Below, one piece after another: positions 1-6,889 of a stretch of 64,000 nt of DNA. The DNA is from Roseicella frigidaeris. Lineage in GTDB: Bacteria; Pseudomonadota; Alphaproteobacteria; Acetobacterales; Acetobacteraceae. The position numbers and the translations under genes were made by a program. Positions within the stretch are counted from its first letter, which is position 1, and each line of letters opens with the position of its first letter. The stretch lies in contig NZ_QLIX01000007.1 of assembly GCF_003258945.1 (NCBI RefSeq), forward strand, positions 172,154 to 236,153, read 5' to 3'. The notes beneath the pieces are model-generated. The model saw only the letters and a list, made by a program, of their open reading frames with translations, had not been told where the DNA came from and ran no database searches.

Positions 1-497
1 TCGCCGAGGGCATGCTGCTTGGCTGCCGCGAACAGAACGAGGCGGCGCTGCGCCGCCTCGCCCGGGCCAGCCTCGCGCCCGAGCTCTGGCTGAGCACCGA
101 GCGCGGCCGCGCGCCCATCTATGCGCCGGGCGAGCGGATCGGCCTGGTGGCGATGGCCGATGCCGATGGCTGGCTCTACTGCGTCTCGACCCGCGCCGAT
201 GGCAGCGCCGTCGCAGTCTTCCCGGCCGGGGCGACGGGCGGCGCGCGCCTGCCGGCCGGCCTGCCGGAGCGCCTGCCCGGCCCGCGCCAGGCGAACCCGC
301 TGCAGGCCGGTCCGCGCGGGATGCAGGAGGTCTCCTGCTGGCTCGCCGACCGCGATATCGGGCCGGAGCTGCCGCATGCGCTGCTCGATGCCGCCGGCAC
401 GCGCCTGCCGGAGCGGCTGGCCGCCGACATCCCCGGCGCTTTCGCCGGCATCGGCGGCCGCATGGCGCGCGCCACGCTGTCGATCCGGGTGGAGTGA
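1..497 (+). CDS. DUF4384-like protein, 5' end outside window
   Basis: The frame is open from the left edge to a TGA at 495-497, so only about 164 C-terminal residues are visible and the true start lies outside. An ATG at 12 exists but has no ribosome binding site. The visible core reads IYAPGERIGLVAMADADGW and then ADGSAVAVFPAG. This is the beta-sandwich pattern of DUF4384, found at the C-terminus of caspase-like, kinase-like or secreted bacterial proteins where a 'pGe.v.l.v.a..dGyl' strand pair is typical. Nothing in the visible part shows a catalytic site. It converges on the carboxyltransferase gene with a 13-bp gap. The family call is moderately sure; function is unknown. Confidence 0.6.
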   Translation, partial: AEGMLLGCREQNEAALRRLARASLAPELWLSTERGRAPIYAPGERIGLVAMADADGWLYCVSTRADGSAVAVFPAGATGGARLPAGLPERLPGPRQANPLQAGPRGMQEVSCWLADRDIGPELPHALLDAAGTRLPERLAADIPGAFAGIGGRMARATLSIRVE

Positions 498-510
498 GGC
501 CGACGGCGCC

Positions 511-2052
511 TCAGCAGGGTTCGATCAGACGCTTGCGGCCGGTGCGCGCCGGCGGCGCCGGCAGGCCCCGGAGCACCCGGGCGAGGGTCCCGCGCGTCTC
601 GGCCGGGTCGATGACGTCGTCATAGGCGAAGCGGCCGGCGACCTCGAGCGCGGTGTTGTAGGCGCGCAGCTCCTCGGTGCGGCGGCGGTGCAGCATGGCG
701 CGCTCGGCCGGGTCCTCCACCGCGGCGAGTTCCTGGCGGTGGATGATGCTGGCCGCGCCCTCCAGCCCCATGCCGCCGAACTCGGCGGTCGGCCAGGCGA
801 GCAGGATGCTCGGATGCAGCGGCCGCGAGCCCATGATGTAGTAGCCGAGGCCATAGGCCTTGCGCAGCACCACGGTCAGCAGCGGGATGCTGGCATTGGC
901 CAGCGCCGTCAGCATGCGGGCGCTGCGGCGGACGAGGCCGGTCTTCTCGATCTCCGGCCCCACCATCAGCCCCGGCGTGTCGCAGAGCACCAGCAGCGGG
1001 ATGTCGAAGGCATCGCAGATCTGGATGAAGCGCGCCGCCTTGTCGGCCGCCGGCCCGTCGATGGCGCCGGCGAGGAACATCGGCTGGTTGGCGATGACGC
1101 CGACCGCCCGGCCCTCGATCCGCAGCAGCGCCGTCACCATGGCGCGGCCATGGCCGGCTTTCAGCTCCAGCACGCTGCCCCGGTCGGCGAGGCCCTGGAT
1201 CACCTTGCGCACGTCATAGGCGCGCCGCGGGCTCTCCGGCACGATGTCCCGCAGCGCGGCCGGGTCGGGCGCCTCGCCCGGCGCGGCGGGCGGGCCGAAA
1301 TAGCCGAGATACTGCCGCGCCGCCGCGATCGCCGCCGCCTCGTCCTCCACCACCAGGTCCACCGCGCCGGAGGCGGCATGCACGGCGGCCGGGCCGATCT
1401 CCTCCGGCGTCAGCTTCAGGCCGAGCGCCGCCTCGACCAGCGGCGGCCCGGCCATGCCCATGCAGGCCTCGCGCGTCGCGATCAGCAGGTCGCACATGCC
1501 GGCGAGGTTGGCGTGGCCGGCGAAGGCGCGGCCGGGGACGATGCCGATGGTCGGCACCAGGCCGGAGAGCCGCGCGAAGGTGACGAAGGTGGCGGAGGCG
1601 CCACGGCCCTCCACCTTCATGTCGTGCGGCCGCGCGCCGCCGCCATCCAGCCAGCAGACCACCGGCAGCCGGTGCTGCTCGGCATGCGCCAGCATGCGGC
1701 TGATCTTCGCATGGTTGTTGGCGCTCTGCGTGCCGGCATGGACGGTGTAGTCATAGGCCACGATGTCGACGGCGCGGCCGCCCATCTGCGCCATGCCCAT
1801 GACGAGGCCATCGGCGGCGCCCGCCATGCCGGCCAGCGCCGGGCGCACCAGCCCGCCATATTCGACGAAGCTGTCGGGATCGGCGAGGCCGGCGATGGCC
1901 TCCCGCGCCGTCCAGCGGCCGCGCCGCCGCTGCTTCGCCACCGCCTCCGGCCGCGCCGCGTCGAGGATCGCCGCCCGCGCCTGCAACACCGCCTGCAACG
2001 CCGGACGCTGCCCGCCGCCCTCGCCATCCGCCATGCCGTCCCGCTCCGTCAC
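511..2052 (-). CDS. Acyl-CoA carboxyltransferase, PccB-like beta subunit (paralogue 1)
   Basis: A 513-residue carboxyltransferase of the PccB/GcdA crotonase-fold family, which moves a carboxyl group between carboxybiotin and an acyl-CoA. GTG at 2052 is chosen because it overlaps the TGA of the upstream TctC gene (GTGA); an ATG lies six codons further in. The N-domain has the CoA-site loop DGGGAR at 136-141 and a GRAFAGH loop. The C-domain has IANQP, CDTPG, and RKAYGLGYYIMG with YGLGY at 400-404, where PccB-type enzymes have FGGAYDVM. AWPTAEF follows. Length matches PccB (about 510). It is co-transcribed with a TctC binding protein. A biotin carrier lies nearby but no biotin carboxylase, so the direction (carboxylation, decarboxylation or transcarboxylation) is open. 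Confidence 0.85.
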   Translation of the reverse strand: MTERDGMADGEGGGQRPALQAVLQARAAILDAARPEAVAKQRRRGRWTAREAIAGLADPDSFVEYGGLVRPALAGMAGAADGLVMGMAQMGGRAVDIVAYDYTVHAGTQSANNHAKISRMLAHAEQHRLPVVCWLDGGGARPHDMKVEGRGASATFVTFARLSGLVPTIGIVPGRAFAGHANLAGMCDLLIATREACMGMAGPPLVEAALGLKLTPEEIGPAAVHAASGAVDLVVEDEAAAIAAARQYLGYFGPPAAPGEAPDPAALRDIVPESPRRAYDVRKVIQGLADRGSVLELKAGHGRAMVTALLRIEGRAVGVIANQPMFLAGAIDGPAADKAARFIQICDAFDIPLLVLCDTPGLMVGPEIEKTGLVRRSARMLTALANASIPLLTVVLRKAYGLGYYIMGSRPLHPSILLAWPTAEFGGMGLEGAASIIHRQELAAVEDPAERAMLHRRRTEELRAYNTALEVAGRFAYDDVIDPAETRGTLARVLRGLPAPPARTGRKRLIEPC

Positions 2053-3008
2053 TGCGCCCGGATATCCGCGGCCTGGATCACGCCGCGAAAGGTGGCGCGG
2101 TTCTCCTCCATCAGCGCGTTCAGCGCCGCCGAATCCGCGAAGCGCGGCACCAGCCCGTTCTCCATGAACTTCTCCCGCACCCGCGGCTCCTCCACCGCCT
2201 GCCGCACCGCCGCCTCCCACCGCCCGATGACGCTCTCCGGCAGGCCGCGCGGAGCGCAGAGGCCGAACCAGGCATAGGTCTCGAAGCCCGGCACGTCGCG
2301 GGCGATCAGCGGCACATCGGGGAAGAAGGTCTGCGCCAGCGGATCGCCGAGGCCGATCAGCCGCAGGCTGCCCTGGCGGATCTGCCCGATGGTGTCGCCG
2401 AGATTGGTGATGGTGAAGCCGATGCGCCCGCTGACGAGGTCGAGCAGCGCCGGCTGCGAGCCGCGATAGGGCACGTGCACCATGTCCGTGCCGGTCTTCT
2501 GCTTCAGCAGCTCGGTCGAGAGGTGCTGCACCGAGCCGATGCCGGGCGAGGCGTAGCCGATCTGCCCCGGCGCCTGCCGCGCGGCGGCGAGGATGTCGTT
2601 GACGCCGTGCCAGGGGCTGTCCGGCGACACCACCAGCCCGAAGGTGGTGCGGGCCATCATGGCGAGGCCGATCAGCTCCTTCGCCGGGTTCACCGGCAGG
2701 CGCAGGCCGGGCAGCTCGGTGACGATGGTCATGTTGCCGGTGGTGCAGAACAGCACGGTATGGCCGTCCGGCGCGCTTTTCGCCGCCGCCTCGGCCGCGA
2801 CCAGGCCATTCGCCCCGGTGCGGTTCTCGACCACGACCGGCTGGCCGAACCGGGGCGAGACGGCCTCGGCCAGCAGCCGCGCCGCGATGTCGCCCGAGCC
2901 GCCCGGGGCGAAGCCGTAGAGCATGCGCACCGGGCGGTCCGGGAATTCCGCCCGCGCCAGGCCGCTCCAGAGCAGCCATGCCATGGCGATGCCGAAGACT
3001 GCCCGCAT
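2049..3008 (-). CDS. Tripartite tricarboxylate transporter substrate-binding protein (TctC/Bug)
   Basis: A 319-residue periplasmic solute-binding protein. It starts with a Sec signal peptide (hydrophobic AVFGIAMAWLLWSGLARA, cleavage near AEF). The Bug signature follows: RMLYGFAPGGSGDIAAR, VVVENRTGANG and VPYRGSQPALLDLVSGRI. Family members bind carboxylates (tricarboxylates, glutamate, nicotinate, terephthalate) for TctAB permeases. No tctA or tctB is in the window, so the membrane partner is elsewhere or absent. The ATG at 3008 has a strong GGAGGAAGG site upstream. It is the first gene of the leftward unit and overlaps the carboxyltransferase by 4 bp, suggesting its ligand feeds that enzyme. 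The ligand cannot be named from sequence. Confidence 0.9.
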   Translation of the reverse strand: MRAVFGIAMAWLLWSGLARAEFPDRPVRMLYGFAPGGSGDIAARLLAEAVSPRFGQPVVVENRTGANGLVAAEAAAKSAPDGHTVLFCTTGNMTIVTELPGLRLPVNPAKELIGLAMMARTTFGLVVSPDSPWHGVNDILAAARQAPGQIGYASPGIGSVQHLSTELLKQKTGTDMVHVPYRGSQPALLDLVSGRIGFTITNLGDTIGQIRQGSLRLIGLGDPLAQTFFPDVPLIARDVPGFETYAWFGLCAPRGLPESVIGRWEAAVRQAVEEPRVREKFMENGLVPRFADSAALNALMEENRATFRGVIQAADIRAQ

Positions 3009-3094
3009 CGGCCCTTCCTCCCCCGCCCCGCCTTGCCATGGCGGGCCCTTCTGCCGCCATCCTGCCGGGGCGCGCCGGCGGCGCCAAGAGATAC

Positions 3095-3112
3095 TTGCTA
3101 GTTGACCAGCAA
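3095..3112. promoter_or_regulatory. 18-bp inverted repeat, candidate operator in the divergent control region
   Basis: The 241-bp gap between the divergent TctC (starts 3008, minus) and ligase (starts 3250, plus) contains TTGCTAGT-TG-ACCAGCAA. The arms match at 7 of 8 positions. It sits in the only AT-richer stretch of the gap (about 3090-3130). Size, symmetry and location between divergent units fit a TetR-family operator, and a TetR gene is in the cluster at 8515-9153. No clear -35/-10 pair could be assigned on either strand. The regulator assignment is inference. Confidence 0.5.
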
Positions 3113-3249
3113 AATACCTAGGCTTGCACAAGCGGCCGCCAGGGCAGATCGCGGTGGAACCGGGGCGCCGGAAGCGCAGCCCAGCCCCGCCATCGGCACG
3201 CCGGAGCAGGCCGCCGGGGAGGAACGCCGTGCCATGACGGAGCGCCGAG

Positions 3250-4884
3250 GTGGCTGACCCAGGCGACGTGCCGCGCCTCGATCCGCGCATGCCGCCGCTC
3301 GACCGGTGCGTGCTGCGTCCGCTCCTCGAACGCCATGCGCGGGAGCGGCCGGAGAAGGAGGCCGTCGCCTTCGAGAACGGGCCGAGCTGGAGCTATGCCG
3401 AGTTGCGGACCCGCGTCGCGGCCGTGGCCGCCGGGCTGCAGCGCCAGGGGCTGCGCCAGGGCGACCACCTGCTGATCTGGCTACCGAACGGGCCCGAGGC
3501 GCTGCTGCTCTGGTTCGCCGCCAATTGGCTCGGCGCGGTGCAGGTGCCGCTCAACATCAGCTATCGCGGCCGCATCCTCGAACATGTGCTCGGCCTCGCC
3601 GATGCCGCGCTGATGGTCGCCGATGCGGCGCTGCTGGAGCGGCTGCAGGGGATCGCCCTGCCGCCGGCGCTCAGGCGCGTCGCGGTGGCCGGCGGCCCGG
3701 TGCGGCCCATCGCCGGCCTCGATGTCTTCGATGCCGAGGCGATCCTCGCCGCGACCGGCGAGCCGGCGCCGCCGCGCCCGATCATGCCCTGGGACACCCA
3801 GAGCATGATCTACACCTCCGGCACCACCGGCCCCTCCAAGGGCGTGCTCTGCTCCTACATGCACTACGCCAGCAGCGGCATGGCCTTCCCCTTCGTGCGG
3901 GAGGCGGATCGCGGGCTGGTCACCCTGCCGCTGTTCCACATGGGCGGCACCGGCTCGGTCTATCGCTACCTGCTGCACGGCGCGACGCTGGTGGTCGCGG
4001 AAGCCTTCCGCACCGGCAGCTTCTGGGAGGTGGTGCGGCGGGACCGGATCACCTGCGCCTCGCTGCTCGGCGCCATGACCGCCTTCCTGGTGAAGGCCCC
4101 GCCCTCGGCGCGCGACCGCGACCACACGCTGCGGGCGCTGACCATCGTGCCGCTGACCGAGGAGGCGACGCTCTTCCGCGAGCGCTTCGGCGTCGAGGTC
4201 TGGACCACCTTCAACATGACCGAGATCGCCTGCCCGATCTTCAGCGAGGCGAACCCGACCCGCATCGGCAGTTGCGGCCGGCCGCGCCCCGGCATCGCCG
4301 CCCGCATCGTCGACGAGCATGACTGCGAGGTGCCCGTCGGCGCGGTGGGCGAGCTGGTGCTGCGCAGCGAGGCGCCCTGGTCCATGAACCATGGCTACCA
4401 CCGCAACCCGGAGGCGACGGCGCGGGCCTGGCGCAATGGCTGGTTCCATACCGGCGACGCCTTCCGCCGCGATGCGGCGGGCGAGTTCTACTTCGTCGAC
4501 CGGATGAAGGATGCGATCCGCCGGCGCGGCGAGAACATCTCCTCCTTCGAGGTGGAGGCCGAGCTCTGCGCCCATCCGGCGGTGCGGGAGGCGGCGGTGG
4601 TCGCCGTGCCGAGCGAGTTCGCCGAGGACGAGGTGCTGGCGATCCTTGCCCCCGTTCCCGGCGCGACCATCGAGCCGCGGGAGCTGATCGCCTTCCTCAC
4701 GCCGCGCCTGCCGCATTTCATGGTGCCGCGCTACCTGCGCATCCTGCCCGAGCTGCCGAAGACGCTGACCTCCAAGGTTGAGAAGCACCGGCTGCGGGCG
4801 GAGGGGATCACGCCCGAGACCTGGGACCGCGAGGCCGCCGGGCTGCGCCTCCGGCGCGAGACGCTGGCGCGGGAGGCCGGCTGA
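3250..4884 (+). CDS. ATP-dependent acyl-CoA ligase, CaiC-like (paralogue 1)
   Basis: A 544-residue ANL-superfamily adenylating enzyme that activates a carboxylic acid to its acyl-CoA via an acyl-AMP. Motifs in order: YTSGTTGPSKG from residue 188 (phosphate loop), TTFNMTE (substrate/AMP site), FHTGD at 399-403 (ribose-binding Asp403), RRGENISSFEVE (hinge) and TSKVEK with the probable catalytic Lys509. The RRGEN.SSFEVE hinge resembles crotonobetaine/carnitine-CoA ligases more than generic FadD. GTG at 3250 is used, preceded by GGAGCG; an ATG at 3289 is an alternative. It is the first gene of the rightward unit and its stop overlaps the next TctC start (TGATG). Its paralogue at 6890-8515 shares all motifs. 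The substrate is unknown. Confidence 0.88.
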   Translation: MADPGDVPRLDPRMPPLDRCVLRPLLERHARERPEKEAVAFENGPSWSYAELRTRVAAVAAGLQRQGLRQGDHLLIWLPNGPEALLLWFAANWLGAVQVPLNISYRGRILEHVLGLADAALMVADAALLERLQGIALPPALRRVAVAGGPVRPIAGLDVFDAEAILAATGEPAPPRPIMPWDTQSMIYTSGTTGPSKGVLCSYMHYASSGMAFPFVREADRGLVTLPLFHMGGTGSVYRYLLHGATLVVAEAFRTGSFWEVVRRDRITCASLLGAMTAFLVKAPPSARDRDHTLRALTIVPLTEEATLFRERFGVEVWTTFNMTEIACPIFSEANPTRIGSCGRPRPGIAARIVDEHDCEVPVGAVGELVLRSEAPWSMNHGYHRNPEATARAWRNGWFHTGDAFRRDAAGEFYFVDRMKDAIRRRGENISSFEVEAELCAHPAVREAAVVAVPSEFAEDEVLAILAPVPGATIEPRELIAFLTPRLPHFMVPRYLRILPELPKTLTSKVEKHRLRAEGITPETWDREAAGLRLRRETLAREAG

Positions 4885-5846
4885 TGCGCGCCCTCCTCGC
4901 CCTCCTGCTCGGCCTCCTCGCCCTGCCTGTCGCGGCGCCGGCGCAGGAGCCCGCGGCCCGGCCGCCGCGGCTGATGGCCGGCTTCGCCGCCGGCGGCACG
5001 CTCGACATCCTCGCCCGGCTGATGGCCGAGGGGATGACGCCGCTGCTCGGCCAGCGGGTGATCGTCGAGAACCGGCCCGGCGCCAATGGCATGATCGCGG
5101 CGGAGGCGGTGGCGCGCGGCCCGGCGGATGGCGCGACGCTGCTGGTCTGCCCCACCGGCAGCATGACCATCAGCCCGCAGCTTCCCGGCCTGACCCTGCC
5201 GATCGACCCGGTGCAGGACCTCGTCCCCGTCGCCAACATGATCACCACCCAGCATGCGATGGTGGTCGCGGCGAACGCGCCCTGGCGCAGCGTGGCGGAG
5301 CTGGTCGCCGCGGCGCGGGCGCAGCCGGGCACGGTCAGCTATGCCACCGCCGGGGCCGGCTCCGGCCAGCAATTGTCGGGCGCCTGGCTGGCCCGGCTCA
5401 CCGGCACGGAGATGGTGCCGGTGCCCTATCGAGGCATGGCGCCGGCCATGCCCGACATCATCGCCGGCCGCACCGGCTTCGCCATCACCAATATCGGCGA
5501 CGTCGCCGGTCAGCTCGCCAGCGGCGATCTCCGGCTGCTGGCGGTGGCGAGCGCCGGCGGCTCGCCGCTCTTCCCCGGGGCGCCCTTCCTCGGCGACCTC
5601 GTGCCGGGGATGGAGGTGAGCACCTGGATCGGCCTCTGCGCCCCGCGCGGCGTGCCGGCCCCGGTCCTTGCCCGCTGGCAGGCGGCGGTGCACGGCGCGC
5701 TGGAGAGCCCGCCGATCCGCAGCCGCCTGCTGGAGAGCGGCATGATCCCGCGCTTCGAGGACGCCGCCGCCTTCGCCCGCACCATGGCGGCGGACCGGGC
5801 GAAATGGGGCAGCGTGATCCGGGAGGCGAAGATCCGTGCCGACTGA
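4884..5846 (+). CDS. TctC/Bug-type periplasmic binding protein (second copy)
   Basis: A 320-residue secreted solute-binding protein. The leader ALLALLLGLLALPVAAPAQ is a Sec signal peptide. The mature part carries LMAGFAAGGTLDILARL, VIVENRPGANG and VPYRGMAPAMPDIIAGRT, as in the copy at 2049-3008. Both have CPTGSMTI/CTTGNMTI segments after the first lobe and an LCAPRG motif, so the two are close paralogues that may bind related ligands. The start ATG overlaps the ligase stop and the end overlaps the nitroreductase start, so translation is probably coupled. No TctA/TctB permease genes are nearby. Confidence 0.9.
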   Translation: MRALLALLLGLLALPVAAPAQEPAARPPRLMAGFAAGGTLDILARLMAEGMTPLLGQRVIVENRPGANGMIAAEAVARGPADGATLLVCPTGSMTISPQLPGLTLPIDPVQDLVPVANMITTQHAMVVAANAPWRSVAELVAAARAQPGTVSYATAGAGSGQQLSGAWLARLTGTEMVPVPYRGMAPAMPDIIAGRTGFAITNIGDVAGQLASGDLRLLAVASAGGSPLFPGAPFLGDLVPGMEVSTWIGLCAPRGVPAPVLARWQAAVHGALESPPIRSRLLESGMIPRFEDAAAFARTMAADRAKWGSVIREAKIRAD

Positions 5847-6516
5847 CCCGGCGATGCTGGAGGCGCTGCTGGACCGCCGCAGGAGCTGCCGCGGCTTCCG
5901 GCCGGAGCTGCTGCCGCAGGCGCTGATCGAGCGCATCCTGGTGATGGCGCAGCGCACGCCCTCCTGGACCAACAGCCAGCCCTGGCAGGTGGAGCTGCTC
6001 TCCGGCCCGGCCTTGGAGCGGTTCCGCGCCGCGCTGCACGCCCATGCGGCAGGCGGCGCGGCGCCGACGCCCGACATCCCCTTCCCGCGCGCGTATCGCG
6101 GCGTCTACCGCGAGCGGCGCCGCGAGACCGGCTTCGGCCTCTATGGCGCGCTCGGCATCGCGCGCGAGGACATGGCAGCGCGAAACCGCCAGGCGCTGGA
6201 AAACTTCCGCCTCTTCGGCGCGCCGCACCTGGCCCTCGTCACCACCGAGGAGGCGCTCGGGACCTATGGCGCGGTGGATTGCGGCGGCTATGTCGCCACC
6301 TTCATGCTGGCCGCCGAGGCGCTCGGCGTCGCCAGCATCGCCCAGGCCGCCATCGCCGGGCATGCCGGCTTCGTCCGCCAGCAACTCGGCCTGCCGGTGG
6401 AGCGGCAGCTCGTCTGCGGCATCGCCTTCGGGCGGGCCGACCCCGACCATCCCGCCAACGCCCTCCGCACCGGCCGTGCCGCGCTTGCAGAGGCGGTCAC
6501 CTGGCGCGACGACTAG
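5836..6516 (+). CDS. Nitroreductase-family flavoprotein
   Basis: A 226-residue FMN-dependent nitroreductase-fold protein. The N-terminal FMN-phosphate signature DRRRSCRGFRPE is followed by TPSWTNSQPWQVELL (the usual 'P.....QPW.f.v' block). The C-terminal part has the glycine-rich VASIAQAAIAGHA and VCGIAFGRAD segments typical of the family. GTG at 5836 lies inside the end of the TctC gene (11-bp overlap); an ATG at 5854 is possible. Members reduce nitro groups, quinones or enones, or act on CoA-linked rings; the substrate cannot be told here. Its place in an acyl-CoA operon suggests a redox step on the same pathway, which is inference. Confidence 0.85.
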   Translation: MPTDPAMLEALLDRRRSCRGFRPELLPQALIERILVMAQRTPSWTNSQPWQVELLSGPALERFRAALHAHAAGGAAPTPDIPFPRAYRGVYRERRRETGFGLYGALGIAREDMAARNRQALENFRLFGAPHLALVTTEEALGTYGAVDCGGYVATFMLAAEALGVASIAQAAIAGHAGFVRQQLGLPVERQLVCGIAFGRADPDHPANALRTGRAALAEAVTWRDD

Positions 6517-6518
6517 AG

Positions 6519-6618
6519 CGTGATTGCCTGAGGTGGACTCGCCGAAGGCGTGAATCACGTGACCAAACAACGCCCTGGACCATGCTCCGCGAACCGGAGC
6601 GAGCGGATCGTGGTCCAG
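6519..6618. repeat. Intergenic palindromic element (two inverted repeats) inside the operon
   Basis: The 147-bp gap between the nitroreductase stop and the biotin-carrier gene holds two inverted repeats. Arms CGTGATT (6519-6525) and AATCACG (6553-6559) flank 27 bases. Arms CTGGACCA (6575-6582) and TGGTCCAG (6611-6618) enclose an inner hairpin GCTCCG-cgaac-CGGAGC (6584-6600). The layout looks like a REP/BIME-like mobile intergenic repeat rather than a simple terminator, as there is no T tract. A weakly similar stretch starting TTTAGAGCAGATCGCC is at 26945. It may uncouple expression of the biotin carrier from the upstream genes. Confidence 0.5.
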
Positions 6619-6663
6619 AATCGGCGGCGTGAACCGGCGCCGCATTTGGTAGGAAGATCGTCC

Positions 6664-6885
6664 ATGGCTATGATCCGCGTGAATTCCGAGATGGCCGGCA
6701 GCGTCTGGAAGCTGCTGGTGGCGGTCGGCGACGAGGTGGCGGAGGGCGCCGACCTGCTGCTGCTGGAATCGATGAAGATGGAGATCCCGGTCGCCGCCCC
6801 GGCCAAGGGCAAGGTGGCGGAGATCCGCGTCGAGGAGGGCGAGACGGTCGCCGAAGGCCAGCTCCTGCTGGTCCTGGCCAGCTAG
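6664..6885 (+). CDS. Freestanding biotin carboxyl carrier protein (73 residues)
   Basis: A 73-residue single biotinyl domain. The biotinylation motif is ESMKMEIP, with Lys38 the expected biotin-lysine, and the flanking strands IRVNSEMAGSVWKLLVAVGDEV and AEIRVEEGETVAEG are classic for the hammerhead fold. It lacks the N-terminal half and Ala/Pro linker of the AccB of acetyl-CoA carboxylase (about 150 residues), so it is a minimal mobile carrier. The ATG at 6664 has AGGAAG upstream; longer in-frame starts would run into the palindromic element. It is followed 4 bp later by a GTG-start ligase. No biotin carboxylase or biotin ligase gene is in the window, so the source of carboxylation and biotinylation must be elsewhere. 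Confidence 0.92.
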   Translation: MAMIRVNSEMAGSVWKLLVAVGDEVAEGADLLLLESMKMEIPVAAPAKGKVAEIRVEEGETVAEGQLLLVLAS

Positions 6886-6889
6886 CGGC

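Noticed and set aside
121..2277. 718-codon plus-strand frame over the first carboxyltransferase
   Set aside because: Composition is that of a shadow frame; the minus-strand carboxyltransferase and TctC genes explain the region.
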